A stretch of 64,000 nt of DNA from Arthrobacter pigmenti (GCF_011927905.1 NZ_JAATJL010000001.1:248001-312000); one strand, 5' to 3'. Numbered from the stretch's first letter, positions 35,387 to 44,082 are shown. Numbers and translations are program-made. The notes: generated by a model not told the origin, from the sequence alone.

Positions 35387-36226
35387 ATGAGTACCTCACC
35401 AAACCTGACGTTCAACGACGGCCGCATCATCCCCCAGCTCGGCTACGGCGTCTGGCAGGTCGACGACGCAACTGCGGAGGACGTCGTCGGGCGCGCTTTC
35501 AAAGCCGGCTACCGTCACATTGACACCGCCAAGATCTACGGCAATGAAGACGGCGTTGGGCGGGCTATCGCCTCCTCCGGTCTCGGCTACGACGAGCTGT
35601 TCATCACCACCAAACTGTGGAACGCCGACCAGGGCTATGAAAGCACCCTCGAGGCATTCGAAGGGTCCATGCAGCGTCTTGGCCTTGAGACCCTCGACCT
35701 GTACCTGATCCATTGGCTGCAGCCGAAGCAGGGCAAGTACGTTGACACGTGGAAGGCCCTCATCGAGTTGCAGAAGCGTGGCCGCGTGCGCTCCATCGGT
35801 GTCTCGAACTTCACGGTCGAGGCCCTGCAGGAGATCATCGACGAGACCGGCGTGGTGCCCGCGATCAACCAGGTGGAGACGCATCCGTACCTGAATCAGG
35901 CCGAGCTGCGCGCCTTCGAAACCGAGAAGGGAATCCTGCACGAATCCTGGTCGCCGCTTGGGTCCGGCAAGGGCCTCCTGGACGATCCCGTGCTCGCAGG
36001 CATTGCCGAGAAGCGCAACGCAACTCCCGCGCAGGTTGTCCTCGCCTGGCACCTGGCCCTCGGCAGCGTGGTCATTCCGAAGTCGGTGACCGAGTCCCGC
36101 ATCATCGAAAATTGGGGCGCGCTGGACGTTACCCTCACTGACGATGACATCGAGGCAATCAATGCCCTCGACAAGGGCGAAGTCGGCCGCATCGGCGCTA
36201 ACCCGGCAACGGCGGACTTCGCCTAA
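35387..36226 (+). CDS. Aldo/keto reductase (2,5-diketo-D-gluconate reductase type)
   Basis: A 279-residue NADPH-dependent reductase of the AKR superfamily. The catalytic tetrad is complete: Asp46 (GYRHIDTAKIYGNE), Tyr51, Lys76 (ITTKLWN) and His109 (LIHW). The NADPH region VVIPKSVTESRIIENW is near the C-terminus. It matches AKR5-type enzymes acting on keto-sugars, aldehydes or methylglyoxal; natural substrate not deducible. Start ATG 35387 after gaaagggatac. Followed by a hairpin and the convergent flagellar fliW. Confidence 0.95.
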   Translation: MSTSPNLTFNDGRIIPQLGYGVWQVDDATAEDVVGRAFKAGYRHIDTAKIYGNEDGVGRAIASSGLGYDELFITTKLWNADQGYESTLEAFEGSMQRLGLETLDLYLIHWLQPKQGKYVDTWKALIELQKRGRVRSIGVSNFTVEALQEIIDETGVVPAINQVETHPYLNQAELRAFETEKGILHESWSPLGSGKGLLDDPVLAGIAEKRNATPAQVVLAWHLALGSVVIPKSVTESRIIENWGALDVTLTDDDIEAINALDKGEVGRIGANPATADFA

Positions 36227-36249
36227 GCGAAACAACAACAAACGACGAC

Positions 36250-36281
36250 GGCGCCCCGGGGGCTCATTCCCGCGGGGCGCC
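36250..36281. terminator. Terminator-like hairpin between aldo/keto reductase and fliW
   Basis: GGCGCCCC (36250-36257) pairs with GGGGCGCC (36274-36281), with further G/C pairing inside. No T run, but it sits in the short gap between convergent genes. Confidence 0.55.
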
Positions 36282-36308
36282 TCGCGCGTTCTGGGCTTGA
36301 ACGTGAAC

Positions 36309-36680
36309 CTACGCAGCGAGTGGAGCCCGCATGGGCCACTGCCCGCCGTCGAGAATCACCTGCGTGGCCGCTCCCGTTGCGGGGTTGACCAGGATCGGCG
36401 CCATAAGGTTCACGGTTGTGCCGTCCCCACCCGGGTTCGCGACAACGAAAACGGTCGGTTCGTCGGCCTCCTCCAGACCCAGACCGGCACGATCCGCAAG
36501 CGGCACCGCAGGTTCGTAACCGGTGAAGTAGCGGGAAGCATCGAGCACGAACAGCCGCACGCCGGCCTGCTCCGTGGACTCAAGGGAGTACAGCCCTTCG
36601 GCGCCGTCAATGGCTCGAAGGCTGAAGTCCACCAGCGGTGCCAGCCCGGGCGGCGGAGATGTGAAGCGCAGGCCGCTCAT
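36309..36680 (-). CDS. fliW: Flagellar assembly factor FliW
   Basis: A 123-residue FliW: binds flagellin and, in other bacteria, antagonises the translational repressor CsrA. Family pattern visible in SLESTEQAGVRLFVLDASRYFTGYEP and ANPGGDGTTVNLMAPILVNPATGAATQVILD. Its ATG overlaps the flgL stop (last gene of the flgN-flgK-flgL-fliW leftward operon). No csrA gene is nearby, although csrA is often adjacent to fliW. Confidence 0.9.
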   Translation of the reverse strand: MSGLRFTSPPPGLAPLVDFSLRAIDGAEGLYSLESTEQAGVRLFVLDASRYFTGYEPAVPLADRAGLGLEEADEPTVFVVANPGGDGTTVNLMAPILVNPATGAATQVILDGGQWPMRAPLAA

Positions 36681-37552
36681 CGCAGGAAGTCCATGAGCGT
36701 TGGCTGCAGAACCCGCGCTGTCACAGCGAGCGCTGCCTGATACGAGGTTTCCTGAAGCTTCATGTCGAGGATGACCTGCGCCAGGTCAATGTCCTCGACG
36801 CCCGCGCGCTGCGCTTCAAGCGCGCCCAACTTCTCCACCGTGGCCTCCTGTGCCCCCAGTATGCGTCCGTGACGCGATCCAACCGACGTAACCTCCGCCC
36901 GGACGGCCGCAAGCCTGTCTTCCAGCGCGGTCAGGTGCGCGGAGACGCCGCCCCCGCTGCGCAGGTCCGCGGCAATCGTATCAAGCAGCGCAAACGCCGA
37001 AGCATCGCCCACACCGAACACCGTGGCCCCATCAGCATCCACCCGGACGGTGGTCCCGGCGTCGATCCGGCGCTCCACCGGCCCGGAGGCGTTGTAGGTG
37101 AGGTCCTCGTTGAAGGCGGTCCCGGCGTCGGAATTGCCGGCGAACACCGTACGTCCCTGGTACTGCGTATTGGCCAGGGAAAACAGCTCGGTCCGCAGCG
37201 ATTCGATTTCCACGGCCAGCGCTTCGCGGGCGGCGGGGGAGATTGAACCGTTGATGGCCCGCAGGGTCAGGTCGTGTGCGCGGCCGAGGACGTCGTTCGT
37301 GGATCCCAGGGTCGCGTCCAGCGTGGTGAGCCAGGCGTCGCCGTCGTCGATGTTCCGCGCGTACTGTTCGGTTGCCCGCAGGTCTGCACGGACGCGGAGG
37401 GAATCGGCCGCGGCGGCCGGATCATCGGAGGGGCGGTTGATCGCCTTGCGGCTGGATGCCTGGTCCTGCAGTTCGGCCAGGCGCGCGAGGTTGGCCTGCA
37501 GGTTCCGCTGGGCGGTCTGCGCCATGGTCTGGTTGGTTATGCGGCCGATCAT
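36677..37552 (-). CDS. flgL: Flagellar hook-associated protein FlgL (HAP3)
   Basis: A 291-residue junction protein linking hook-filament adaptor FlgK to flagellin. N-terminal flagellin-like D0 segment (MIGRITNQTMAQTAQRNLQANLARLAELQDQASSRKAINRPSDDPAAAADSL) and the C-terminal coiled coil (AQVILDMKLQETSYQAALAVTARVLQPTLMDFLR) are both intact. Two bases separate its start from the flgK stop. Exported by the flagellar type III apparatus, no cleavable signal. Confidence 0.95.
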   Translation of the reverse strand: MIGRITNQTMAQTAQRNLQANLARLAELQDQASSRKAINRPSDDPAAAADSLRVRADLRATEQYARNIDDGDAWLTTLDATLGSTNDVLGRAHDLTLRAINGSISPAAREALAVEIESLRTELFSLANTQYQGRTVFAGNSDAGTAFNEDLTYNASGPVERRIDAGTTVRVDADGATVFGVGDASAFALLDTIAADLRSGGGVSAHLTALEDRLAAVRAEVTSVGSRHGRILGAQEATVEKLGALEAQRAGVEDIDLAQVILDMKLQETSYQAALAVTARVLQPTLMDFLR

Positions 37553-37554
37553 CG

Positions 37555-38955
37555 CTACCTTCCTACAATTCCGGTTCGGTTGATCAGGGTGTCGAGCATC
37601 TGGTCCACGGCCGTCATCACGCGCGCCGCACCCTGGTATGCGTGCTGGAAGGTCAGCAGGTTCAGCTGCTCCTCGTCCATGCTCACCGCGGAGCCTGACA
37701 ACTGTCGTTCAACGGCCGACGACGCCGCCAGCCCGGCGAGCGTCGCCGCCTTCAGCGTGGTCTGGGTTTCAGAGCCCAGCTCAGTGACGAAAGCGGTCCA
37801 GGCGGAGTCGGGGGAGGCAGCACCGGCGCCGAGGCCCGCCACCGCGTCGGCGATGCTCCCGTCCAGCGCTCCCGCTCCCGGACTGGCCGCAGCGATGTCC
37901 TCCTCACCGCCCGGTACAACGCCCAGATTCAGCGCCGCCGGATCGCCGAAAACCGTGAAGAAGTCCAGCCCCGTGCGGCCGTCGGCAGTCGCTCCGGTCC
38001 GGTGGACGGCATTGACCTGGCTCGCAAGGTCCTGCGCAAACGTGTTGTAGAACCCCGCCGCCTCGGCGATGGCCCCCGTCGCCGCGAGCATGGTGAGGGC
38101 GCCTGCGATCTCGCCGCCGTCGAGCGCCGCCGGTACGCCGGGGCGGTGCGCCCATTCAACGCGCACGACGTCGGCCGCCGCACCTTCGAGTCCACGCGCA
38201 CCGGCCACTTGCAGCGGCCGTGCGGTGTCCCCGGACACCAGTGCATTCCCGCCGATCAGGACATCGATGGTGCCGTCCCCGGCATCCCGGACGGTGCCGC
38301 CGGCCAGTGACGCCACCGAGGCCGCAAGCTGTGCGCGCTGGTCGATCAGCTCGTTCGCGGAGGTGCCGGCCGCCGTCGTCGTGCGGATGGCGACGTTGAG
38401 TTCAGCGATGCGGACTGCGGCGCTGTTGACCTCGGCCACCATTGCCTCGGTGCTTCGGCGAAGTGAACCCCACTGGGCCTGCGTTTCGCGGTAACCGGTA
38501 GCGATCCGGTTGCTGAGCACTCCGGCGGCGTCGAGGACTACGGTGGCGGAAGATACTTTGCCGGTGTTGTTGGCGAGGTTCTGCCAGGAAGCCCAGAACT
38601 CGCCGAGCCCGGCGGAGATGCCGTTCTCGCCGGGTTCATTGAGCGTGGTCTCCAGGGCGGCGAGTGCCTCTGCCCGGGTCGTAGCAAACCCGGACGCCGC
38701 ACCGGTAACGCGTACCCGCGCGTCCAGGTGCGCGTCACCGAGCCGTGCAATCCCGTCGACGAAGACGCCCTGGCCCGGGCGGACCGGCCCGGAGAACATC
38801 CCCGCGCGCACCGCGTGGGCAGCTGACGTATCGACGCGCTGCCGGGTGTAGCCGTCGGTGTTGGCGTTCGCGATGTTCTGGCCGACGACGTCGAGCCCCC
38901 GGCTCGCCGCAACCAGTCCGGTGTAGGCGGTGTTGAGTCCACTGAACGTGCTCAT
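37555..38955 (-). CDS. flgK: Flagellar hook-associated protein FlgK (HAP1)
   Basis: A 466-residue rod/hook-family protein placed at the hook tip. N-terminus MSTFSGLNTAYTGLVAASRGLDVVGQNIANANTDGYTRQRV is the rod/hook signature; the C-terminus NLLTFQHAYQGAARVMTAVDQMLDTLINRTG carries the matching D0 helix. A little shorter than enteric FlgK (about 550), mainly in the central domains. Second gene of the flgN operon; overlaps the flgN stop by four bases. Confidence 0.96.
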   Translation of the reverse strand: MSTFSGLNTAYTGLVAASRGLDVVGQNIANANTDGYTRQRVDTSAAHAVRAGMFSGPVRPGQGVFVDGIARLGDAHLDARVRVTGAASGFATTRAEALAALETTLNEPGENGISAGLGEFWASWQNLANNTGKVSSATVVLDAAGVLSNRIATGYRETQAQWGSLRRSTEAMVAEVNSAAVRIAELNVAIRTTTAAGTSANELIDQRAQLAASVASLAGGTVRDAGDGTIDVLIGGNALVSGDTARPLQVAGARGLEGAAADVVRVEWAHRPGVPAALDGGEIAGALTMLAATGAIAEAAGFYNTFAQDLASQVNAVHRTGATADGRTGLDFFTVFGDPAALNLGVVPGGEEDIAAASPGAGALDGSIADAVAGLGAGAASPDSAWTAFVTELGSETQTTLKAATLAGLAASSAVERQLSGSAVSMDEEQLNLLTFQHAYQGAARVMTAVDQMLDTLINRTGIVGR

Positions 38956-39437
38956 AGGTCCCTATCCACGATGTGCGAGGTATCAGCCGGGGAGTCCGAC
39001 CGGCCGGACGACGTGTAGGTTCCGGCATCCGGGTTGAGCCCGGCGAGTGTCTCCTGGGTGGACCGTGCAGCGGCGCGCAGGTACTGCTGGTTCGCGTCTC
39101 GAAGTTCCTTGATCTCGGCGGTCAGCTCGGTCATTGCCTTGAGGTGCGATGCGAGAATCTCATCCCACGGACCGTTGGCGGCATGGGTTGTCAGCTCACG
39201 CAGTGTGGCGTCTTCTGAGGTGCCCCACTCCTTGGCCAGGGCGGAAACCTCAACAGTGCGGGCCAGGCCTGCGCTGCGTAGGCGTTCCAAAACCTGCTCA
39301 ACCTCGCGGGTGGCATGCTGCAGCCAGCGGGTGCGGCCGGCGGTCAGGAGCAGTTGCTCCTCCTCCAGCTTGAACACCAGCAACTCCAGTAGTTCACGTT
39401 CCTGCCACAGCAGGGCAGAGAGTTCGTGCGCTCCCAT
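38952..39437 (-). CDS. flgN: FlgN-like flagellar export chaperone
   Basis: A 161-residue, mostly helical protein at the head of the flgK-flgL-fliW operon. FlgN chaperones prevent premature assembly of FlgK and FlgL and guide them to the exporter. Long amphipathic helices (LLWQERELLELLVFKLEEEQLLLTAGRTRWLQHATREVEQVLERL) fit the family. I chose the ATG at 39437, which has aggaagg nine bases before it. A sigma-28-type promoter lies about 50 bases upstream. Confidence 0.85.
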   Translation of the reverse strand: MGAHELSALLWQERELLELLVFKLEEEQLLLTAGRTRWLQHATREVEQVLERLRSAGLARTVEVSALAKEWGTSEDATLRELTTHAANGPWDEILASHLKAMTELTAEIKELRDANQQYLRAAARSTQETLAGLNPDAGTYTSSGRSDSPADTSHIVDRDL

Positions 39438-39486
39438 CCCGGCCACCCTTCCTGTTCGGATGTGCCGAAAAGACAATCCGTTTTCA

Positions 39487-39513
39487 CTATCGGCATTGCA
39501 AAGCCCGGCGTTA
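39487..39513 (-). promoter_or_regulatory. Sigma-28 promoter of flgN-flgK-flgL-fliW
   Basis: On the minus strand: TAAC (-35), a 15-base spacer, then GCCGATAG (-10). The known sigma-28 (FliA) consensus is TAAA-N15-GCCGATAA. The -10 ends about 50 bases before flgN. The same arrangement precedes flagellin and flgB. Confidence 0.85.
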
Positions 39514-39653
39514 GTGATACGTTGCACCTAATGTCGCTTAGCAAATGCGGCGTCTTGGGGTAATTCTCGTACGATTCCTCAGGATTCGCACAGTTTTTGC
39601 ACCCGTTATGCGCCTGAAGCGGCTCTCGTACATATTCAGTTGGGGAACTGTTA

Positions 39654-40463
39654 ATGAATAAAGTTGAGCGTGACCAGATCGTTGTAAACAATCTGCCACT
39701 GGTCGGTTATCTGGTGTCCGAACTCTGCGCCAAGGCTACGCACCTCTCGCGTGATGACCTGGCATCGGTTGGTGCGCTCGCGCTGATCACCTCCGCCGAG
39801 TCATACGATCCCAGTCTAGGCGTGCCCTTCGGGGCCTATGCCAGGCGTCGCATCACCGGAGCTTTTGCCGATGAGCTGCGGTCCAACGACTGGGCCCCGC
39901 GTTCGGCCCGCAAGCGTATCCGGGAAGCCCTCGCTGTCCAGGAGACGCTGACCGGCGCACTGCTCCGCCCGCCCACCACGGACGAACTCGCCGCAGCCAT
40001 GGGCGTGGACCGCGCTACCGCGGACGCTGCACTCGCAGACGCGTCCCGCACGGTCAGCTCCCTCGATGACAACGTGGCGGACTTCATTGTCTCCCGCGAT
40101 GAGACCCCGGAAACCGCAACTCTCGCGGCAGAGCGAATCGCCTACCTGCGCGCCTCCGTTGCCTCGCTGCCGGAGAAGATGCGCTACATCATCGAGCAGA
40201 TCTATTTCGAGGACCGTTCTGTCAAGGACCTCGCCGAGGAACTGGGCTCAACCCACTCGGCCGTGTCGCAGCAGCGTTCCGAGGCCATCCGCCTGATGCA
40301 GGACGGCCTCGCCACCCACTACTCCGACGAGCCCGACGCCGCCTACACGCCGCAGTCCCGCGTCTCGCCGAACCGTCGTACGGCCTACCTGGCAACACTG
40401 GCGGACCAGACGATGGGCGGTATCACGCGCGCTGCCCGCCTGCTGGACCCGGCGGCGTCGTAA
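39654..40463 (+). CDS. fliA: Flagellar sigma factor FliA (sigma-28)
   Basis: A 269-residue sigma factor of the FliA/WhiG class with regions 2, 3 and 4 but no region 1. Region 2 includes LPLVGYLVSEL...LSRDDLASVGALALITSAESYDPSLGVPFGAYARRRITGAFADELRSNDW; region 3 about 85-125 (LLRPPTTDELAAAMGVDRATADAAL); region 4 about 165-220 (LPEKMRYIIEQIYFEDRSVKDLAEELGSTHSAVSQQRSEAI). It is placed between two operons carrying its predicted promoters. No flgM anti-sigma gene is recognisable nearby. ATG start with a weak gggga site. Confidence 0.93.
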   Translation: MNKVERDQIVVNNLPLVGYLVSELCAKATHLSRDDLASVGALALITSAESYDPSLGVPFGAYARRRITGAFADELRSNDWAPRSARKRIREALAVQETLTGALLRPPTTDELAAAMGVDRATADAALADASRTVSSLDDNVADFIVSRDETPETATLAAERIAYLRASVASLPEKMRYIIEQIYFEDRSVKDLAEELGSTHSAVSQQRSEAIRLMQDGLATHYSDEPDAAYTPQSRVSPNRRTAYLATLADQTMGGITRAARLLDPAAS

Positions 40464-40481
40464 TAAATCCTCCCGGGTTGC

Positions 40482-40508
40482 TAACGGCCAGGCTCCTTCG
40501 TCCGATAG
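40482..40508 (+). promoter_or_regulatory. Sigma-28 promoter of flagellin
   Basis: TAAC (40482-40485), 15-base spacer, TCCGATAG (40501-40508): matches the FliA consensus TAAA-N15-GCCGATAA at 9 of 12 fixed positions with exact spacing. It begins 19 bases after the fliA stop and leaves an untranslated leader of about 55 bases before flagellin. Confidence 0.85.
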
Positions 40509-40570
40509 CTCTTCTGTGCAGGCCCATGGATGGGCCAGTGAATTAGACCCACTCACGGAGGAGTATCACA

Positions 40571-41746
40571 ATGGGTTTCCAGATCAACACCAACGTGTCG
40601 GCCATGAATGCCTACCGCAATCTGTCCAACACGCAGAACGACATGTCCAAGTCCCTGGAGAAGCTTTCCAGCGGTCTTCGGATCAACCGCGCAGCGGATG
40701 ACGCCGCCGGCCTGGCCCTCGCTGAAGGTCTGCGTTCGCAGGTCAACGGCCTGGGCGTTGCAGCCCGTAACGCACAGGACGGCATCGGAGTCATCCAGAC
40801 CGCTGAAGGTGCGCTGAGTGAAACACATGCCATTCTGCAGCGTATGCGTGACCTCGCGGTTCAGGCGGGCAACGACTCGAACAATGAGGAGTCGCGTGCA
40901 GCGATCAGCACGGAGGTTGCGGGCCTGGCCGCTGAGCTGGACCGCATGGCGAAGACCACCAACTTCAACGGCAACCAGCTGCTCAATGGTTCCACCACCA
41001 GCATGGCGTTCCAGGTTGGTGCCGAAGGCAACGTTAACAACCAGATCACCATCAACCTGGGCTCGGCCAACGTGCAGGCCGTTGCAAATACCCTCACCGG
41101 TGGTGACCTGACCACTACGGGCACAAGCTTCGCGATCGCTGACGTCGCTGATCTTGCTGGTCCTGCTTCGTTTACAACGTCGAAGGACGGCGTGGCGACA
41201 ACCGTCACCACCGGTGCCCTGGGTGCCGCAGCGTCCTTCGATAGCGTCGAGGATTACGCTGCCGCACTGCGGGAGGATGCTGCATTTGCTGCAAACTTCA
41301 GCGTCGCAGTTGAGACTGACGCAAACGGAGCCGGAGTTGGCATCGTGGTGACCGCGCTCAATGGCGGGACGCTGACGACTGCTGACAACGCCACCGCTGG
41401 AGCGGGCCTCGGTGCCGGGGCTGAAGGAACTTCGGTCACCGGAGGGCTCAACTTTGACAATGCCGCCAACGCACAGGCGTCCATTGAAATGATTGATGAG
41501 CAAATCAAGACAATCTCCACCGCCCGCGCTGAGCTCGGTGCTGTGCAGAACCGGTTCGAGTCGACGATCAACTCGCTCAACGTCTCGGCTGAGAACCTGT
41601 CCGCTGCAGAGTCCCGCATCCGCGACACCGACATGGCAAAGGAGATGTCCAACTTCACCCGGTCAAGCATCCTTTCCCAGGCCGGTACCGCAATGCTGGC
41701 GCAGGCCAACCAGATGAACCAGGGTGTCCTTCAGCTCCTCGGCTAA
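40571..41746 (+). CDS. fliC: Flagellin
   Basis: The 391-residue filament protein. N-terminal D0/D1 (MGFQINTNVSAMNAYRNLSNTQNDMSKSLEKLSSGLRINRAADDAAGLALAEGLRSQ) and C-terminal D1/D0 (ESTINSLNVSAENLSAAESRIRDTDMAKEMSNFTRSSILSQAGTAMLAQANQMNQGVLQLLG) are well conserved. The middle, about 180-290, is an Ala/Thr/Asp-rich variable region exposed on the filament. RBS ggagg sits nine bases upstream of the ATG. Expressed from the sigma-28 promoter above; a long stem-loop follows. Confidence 0.97.
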   Translation: MGFQINTNVSAMNAYRNLSNTQNDMSKSLEKLSSGLRINRAADDAAGLALAEGLRSQVNGLGVAARNAQDGIGVIQTAEGALSETHAILQRMRDLAVQAGNDSNNEESRAAISTEVAGLAAELDRMAKTTNFNGNQLLNGSTTSMAFQVGAEGNVNNQITINLGSANVQAVANTLTGGDLTTTGTSFAIADVADLAGPASFTTSKDGVATTVTTGALGAAASFDSVEDYAAALREDAAFAANFSVAVETDANGAGVGIVVTALNGGTLTTADNATAGAGLGAGAEGTSVTGGLNFDNAANAQASIEMIDEQIKTISTARAELGAVQNRFESTINSLNVSAENLSAAESRIRDTDMAKEMSNFTRSSILSQAGTAMLAQANQMNQGVLQLLG

Positions 41747-41778
41747 ATCTCTGTCACGAGACAAGATTTCCGCTTGAA

Positions 41779-41853
41779 CTGAAGGTAAAACTGTCTGGCG
41801 GCACGGGAAACTGACTTGGACCTCACACCCTGTGCCGTCAGGCATACCTTCAG
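41779..41853 (+). terminator. Long stem-loop between flagellin and fliD
   Basis: Nested arms: CTGAAGGTA (41779-41787) with TACCTTCAG (41845-41853) outside, CTGGCGGCAC (41795-41804) with GTGCCGTCAG (41832-41841) inside (one mismatch in each 10). No T run. It may partially terminate flagellin transcripts, or stabilise the abundant flagellin mRNA, lowering expression of fliD and fliS. Confidence 0.5.
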
Positions 41854-41913
41854 CACCTCACCTGACCAACCTGTTCTTACCCATCCTGACCGCTGAACCG
41901 AAAGGAGCCGGAC

Positions 41914-43302
41914 ATGGCCTTCTCCATTGACGGCATCGCCAGCGGACTCGACACGACCACCATGATCAACCAGCTCATGCAGCTGGAAGCCCGCCCGCAG
42001 ACCCTCATCAAGAACAAGGTCAGCGCTACGGAGGTTCTGATCTCCGGGCTGCAACAGCTCAACACCAGGCTTGCATCGCTCGGTGAGCTGGCCGGGAAGA
42101 CCGCGAAGCCCGACGCACTGAGCCTTTACACGGCCAGCACAAACTCCGAGGACCTCACCGCCAAAGCCTCCAGCACCGCACGCGCAGGTTCCCTCGACTT
42201 CACCGTCGACCGTCTGGCACAGCGCCAGGTTTCCGTCACTGCGGCCATGACCACATGGCCGGGTAACCCCGCCACCCTCACCATTACCGCGTCTGACGGC
42301 ACCGCCACCGAGGTATCCCCAGCCTCGGCGTCGCTCGATGACATCGTCACCGCAATCAACGATTCCGAATCCGGTGTCACCGCACTGAAGGTTTCCGCCG
42401 GGACGGACCCCACTACCGGCGAACCTCTCTTCCGGCTGCAGCTCAGCGCAGCTGAATCCGGCGTAGACGGAGCCTTCACCGTCCACCGCGGATCGGCCGC
42501 GGATGTCACGGCCGGCACAGCCACAGACCTGCTCGCCGAGCCGGGCGCCGCACATGTCCGTACTGCTCAGGACGCCCAGGTGACCCTCTGGGCGGGAACG
42601 GCGGCAGCGCAGGCCGTGACGTCGTCGTCGAACACGTTCAGCTCACTGCTGCCCGGTGTCGATGTAACCGCCAAGGCAGTTTCCACGGAACCCGTGACGG
42701 TGACGGTAGCCCGGGATGAGGCCGCGTCCCAAAGGGTGGCCAGGGACCTTGTGTCCGGCCTTACCGGCGTGCTGTCCTTCATTTCGGCCAACTCCACCGT
42801 CACACCATCAGCGCCCGGTGAGGATGCTGCCGCCGGCGGCGTTTTCACCAGCGACAGCGCCGTGCGGGATGTTGAGCGCCGCATTCTTGACGCCGCAACA
42901 GGACCGGTGGACGGGCGGTCGCCTTCTGAAATTGGAATCAGCATCACCCGTGACGGCTCCGTTGAATTCGACGCCGAAAAGTTTGACCAGGCAATGGCTG
43001 AGGACCCTGCACGAGTGGCTCATGTGCTGCAGACCATCGCGGGGCGCGTCGCTGAATCGGCGACCGAGCAGTCCGACAAGTTCGACGGCAGTCTTACCCT
43101 CCGCATCCAGAGTCAGGAGCGCAGTGTCGGCAATCTGAATGACGAGATTCTCGACTGGGACCGTCGACTCGAAACGCGCCGGGCCACGTTAGAAAGGACC
43201 TGGTCGTCGCTCGAAGTGCAGTTGCAATCCCTGCAATCCCAAGGCGAATGGCTTTCCTCACAACTGGGCAACCTGCCGACCATAGGAGGCAATGACAAAT
43301 GA
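41914..43302 (+). CDS. fliD: Flagellar filament cap FliD (HAP2)
   Basis: A 462-residue filament cap promoting flagellin assembly. N-terminus MAFSIDGIASGLDTTTMINQLMQLEARPQTLIKNKV is diagnostic; the C-terminal coiled coil (LTLRIQSQERSVGNLNDEILDWDRRLETRRATLERTWSSLEVQLQSLQSQGEWLSSQL) matches the family. Strong RBS aaaggag seven bases upstream. Its stop overlaps the fliS start (ATGA). A sequence before the start vaguely resembling a sigma-28 element is the ribosome site itself. Confidence 0.95.
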   Translation: MAFSIDGIASGLDTTTMINQLMQLEARPQTLIKNKVSATEVLISGLQQLNTRLASLGELAGKTAKPDALSLYTASTNSEDLTAKASSTARAGSLDFTVDRLAQRQVSVTAAMTTWPGNPATLTITASDGTATEVSPASASLDDIVTAINDSESGVTALKVSAGTDPTTGEPLFRLQLSAAESGVDGAFTVHRGSAADVTAGTATDLLAEPGAAHVRTAQDAQVTLWAGTAAAQAVTSSSNTFSSLLPGVDVTAKAVSTEPVTVTVARDEAASQRVARDLVSGLTGVLSFISANSTVTPSAPGEDAAAGGVFTSDSAVRDVERRILDAATGPVDGRSPSEIGISITRDGSVEFDAEKFDQAMAEDPARVAHVLQTIAGRVAESATEQSDKFDGSLTLRIQSQERSVGNLNDEILDWDRRLETRRATLERTWSSLEVQLQSLQSQGEWLSSQLGNLPTIGGNDK

Positions 43303-43739
43303 CCCTGACCTACGGCAGCTCGGCGCTGCGTTCCTCGGCCGCTAACGAATACGCGCGAAACTCCGTTCTCTCGGCCAGCCCGGTCCGTCTCCTGACCATG
43401 CTCTATGACCGGCTCATGCTCGATCTGGCACGTGCAGCGGCTGCGCAGGAGAAGGGCGAGTGGGCGGAAGCGTCGGAGCAGCTGCTGCACGCACAGGCGA
43501 TCCTCGGTGAACTGACCGCGTCACTGAAGACCGACGAGTGGGACGGCGCAGAGGGGTTGAAGTCCCTGTACGCCTACGTCATGACTGCGCTGATCCAGGC
43601 CAACATCGGCCGCAGCATAGACCGCACCCGTGAATGCGTGGAACTCCTCGAACCCATCCGGACCGCGTGGCACGAAGCCGCGGAGTCCCTGCCCGCACAA
43701 CCCGCGACGACCGGGACCGGGACCCTTGGAGTCGGTTGA
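43299..43739 (+). CDS. fliS: Flagellin export chaperone FliS
   Basis: A 146-residue helical chaperone binding the C-terminus of flagellin to stop it polymerising in the cytosol. Pattern NEYARNSVLSASPVRLLTMLYDRLMLDLARAAAAQEKGEWAEASEQLLHAQAILGELTASLKTDEWDGAEGLKSLYAYVMTALIQANI is characteristic. Coupled to fliD by ATGA overlap. A further small gene overlaps its end. Confidence 0.95.
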   Translation: MTLTYGSSALRSSAANEYARNSVLSASPVRLLTMLYDRLMLDLARAAAAQEKGEWAEASEQLLHAQAILGELTASLKTDEWDGAEGLKSLYAYVMTALIQANIGRSIDRTRECVELLEPIRTAWHEAAESLPAQPATTGTGTLGVG

Positions 43740-44031
43740 GCGCTGGGCCGCCATTCTGGATGAGCTCGAGGCCGCAGCGCTTGCTGCCGGGACCGTTGCG
43801 CCGTCGTCGTCGGGCCTTGATTGGTCTGCTCCGGCAACCTTCGGACCGATTCCGTTCGGATTGATCGGCCGTGCGCGGTATGTACGGGAACTGCAGGTGG
43901 AGGCCGAGAACCGGCTCCGGGCCTCCCTGACCTCGGCCCGCGCCCAGGCAGACCTGCTCGGCGCCGTCAACGCTGCGGCGGGGCGCACCGGTTCCGCGAA
44001 ACGGTCAGCGTACCTGGACGTCTCCGCCTGA
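43726..44031 (+). CDS. Small flagellar-locus protein, FliT-like position
   Basis: A 101-residue soluble helical protein beginning at TTG 43726, overlapping fliS by 14 bases. Sequence SVERWAAILDELEAAALAAGT... and YVRELQVEAENRLRASLTSARAQADLLGAVNAA shows amphipathic helices but no clear family signature. FliT chaperones often follow fliS, so a FliT-like role is a reasonable guess from position. The TTG start is uncertain; no alternative ATG or GTG lies in the plausible window. Confidence 0.6.
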   Translation: MESVERWAAILDELEAAALAAGTVAPSSSGLDWSAPATFGPIPFGLIGRARYVRELQVEAENRLRASLTSARAQADLLGAVNAAAGRTGSAKRSAYLDVSA

Positions 44032-44082
44032 TACTGCGCCACCCCATTGCAAGAACGCTTCATGGAAGTTGCAGCGAACAAC

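Noticed and set aside
36227-40570. A csrA or flgM gene near fliW or fliA
   Set aside because: No short frame with CsrA or FlgM sequence features was found in this stretch.
41877-41904. Sigma-28-like sequence TTAC-N16-ACCGAAAG before fliD
   Set aside because: Spacer is 16, the -10 matches poorly, and it coincides with the fliD ribosome binding site.
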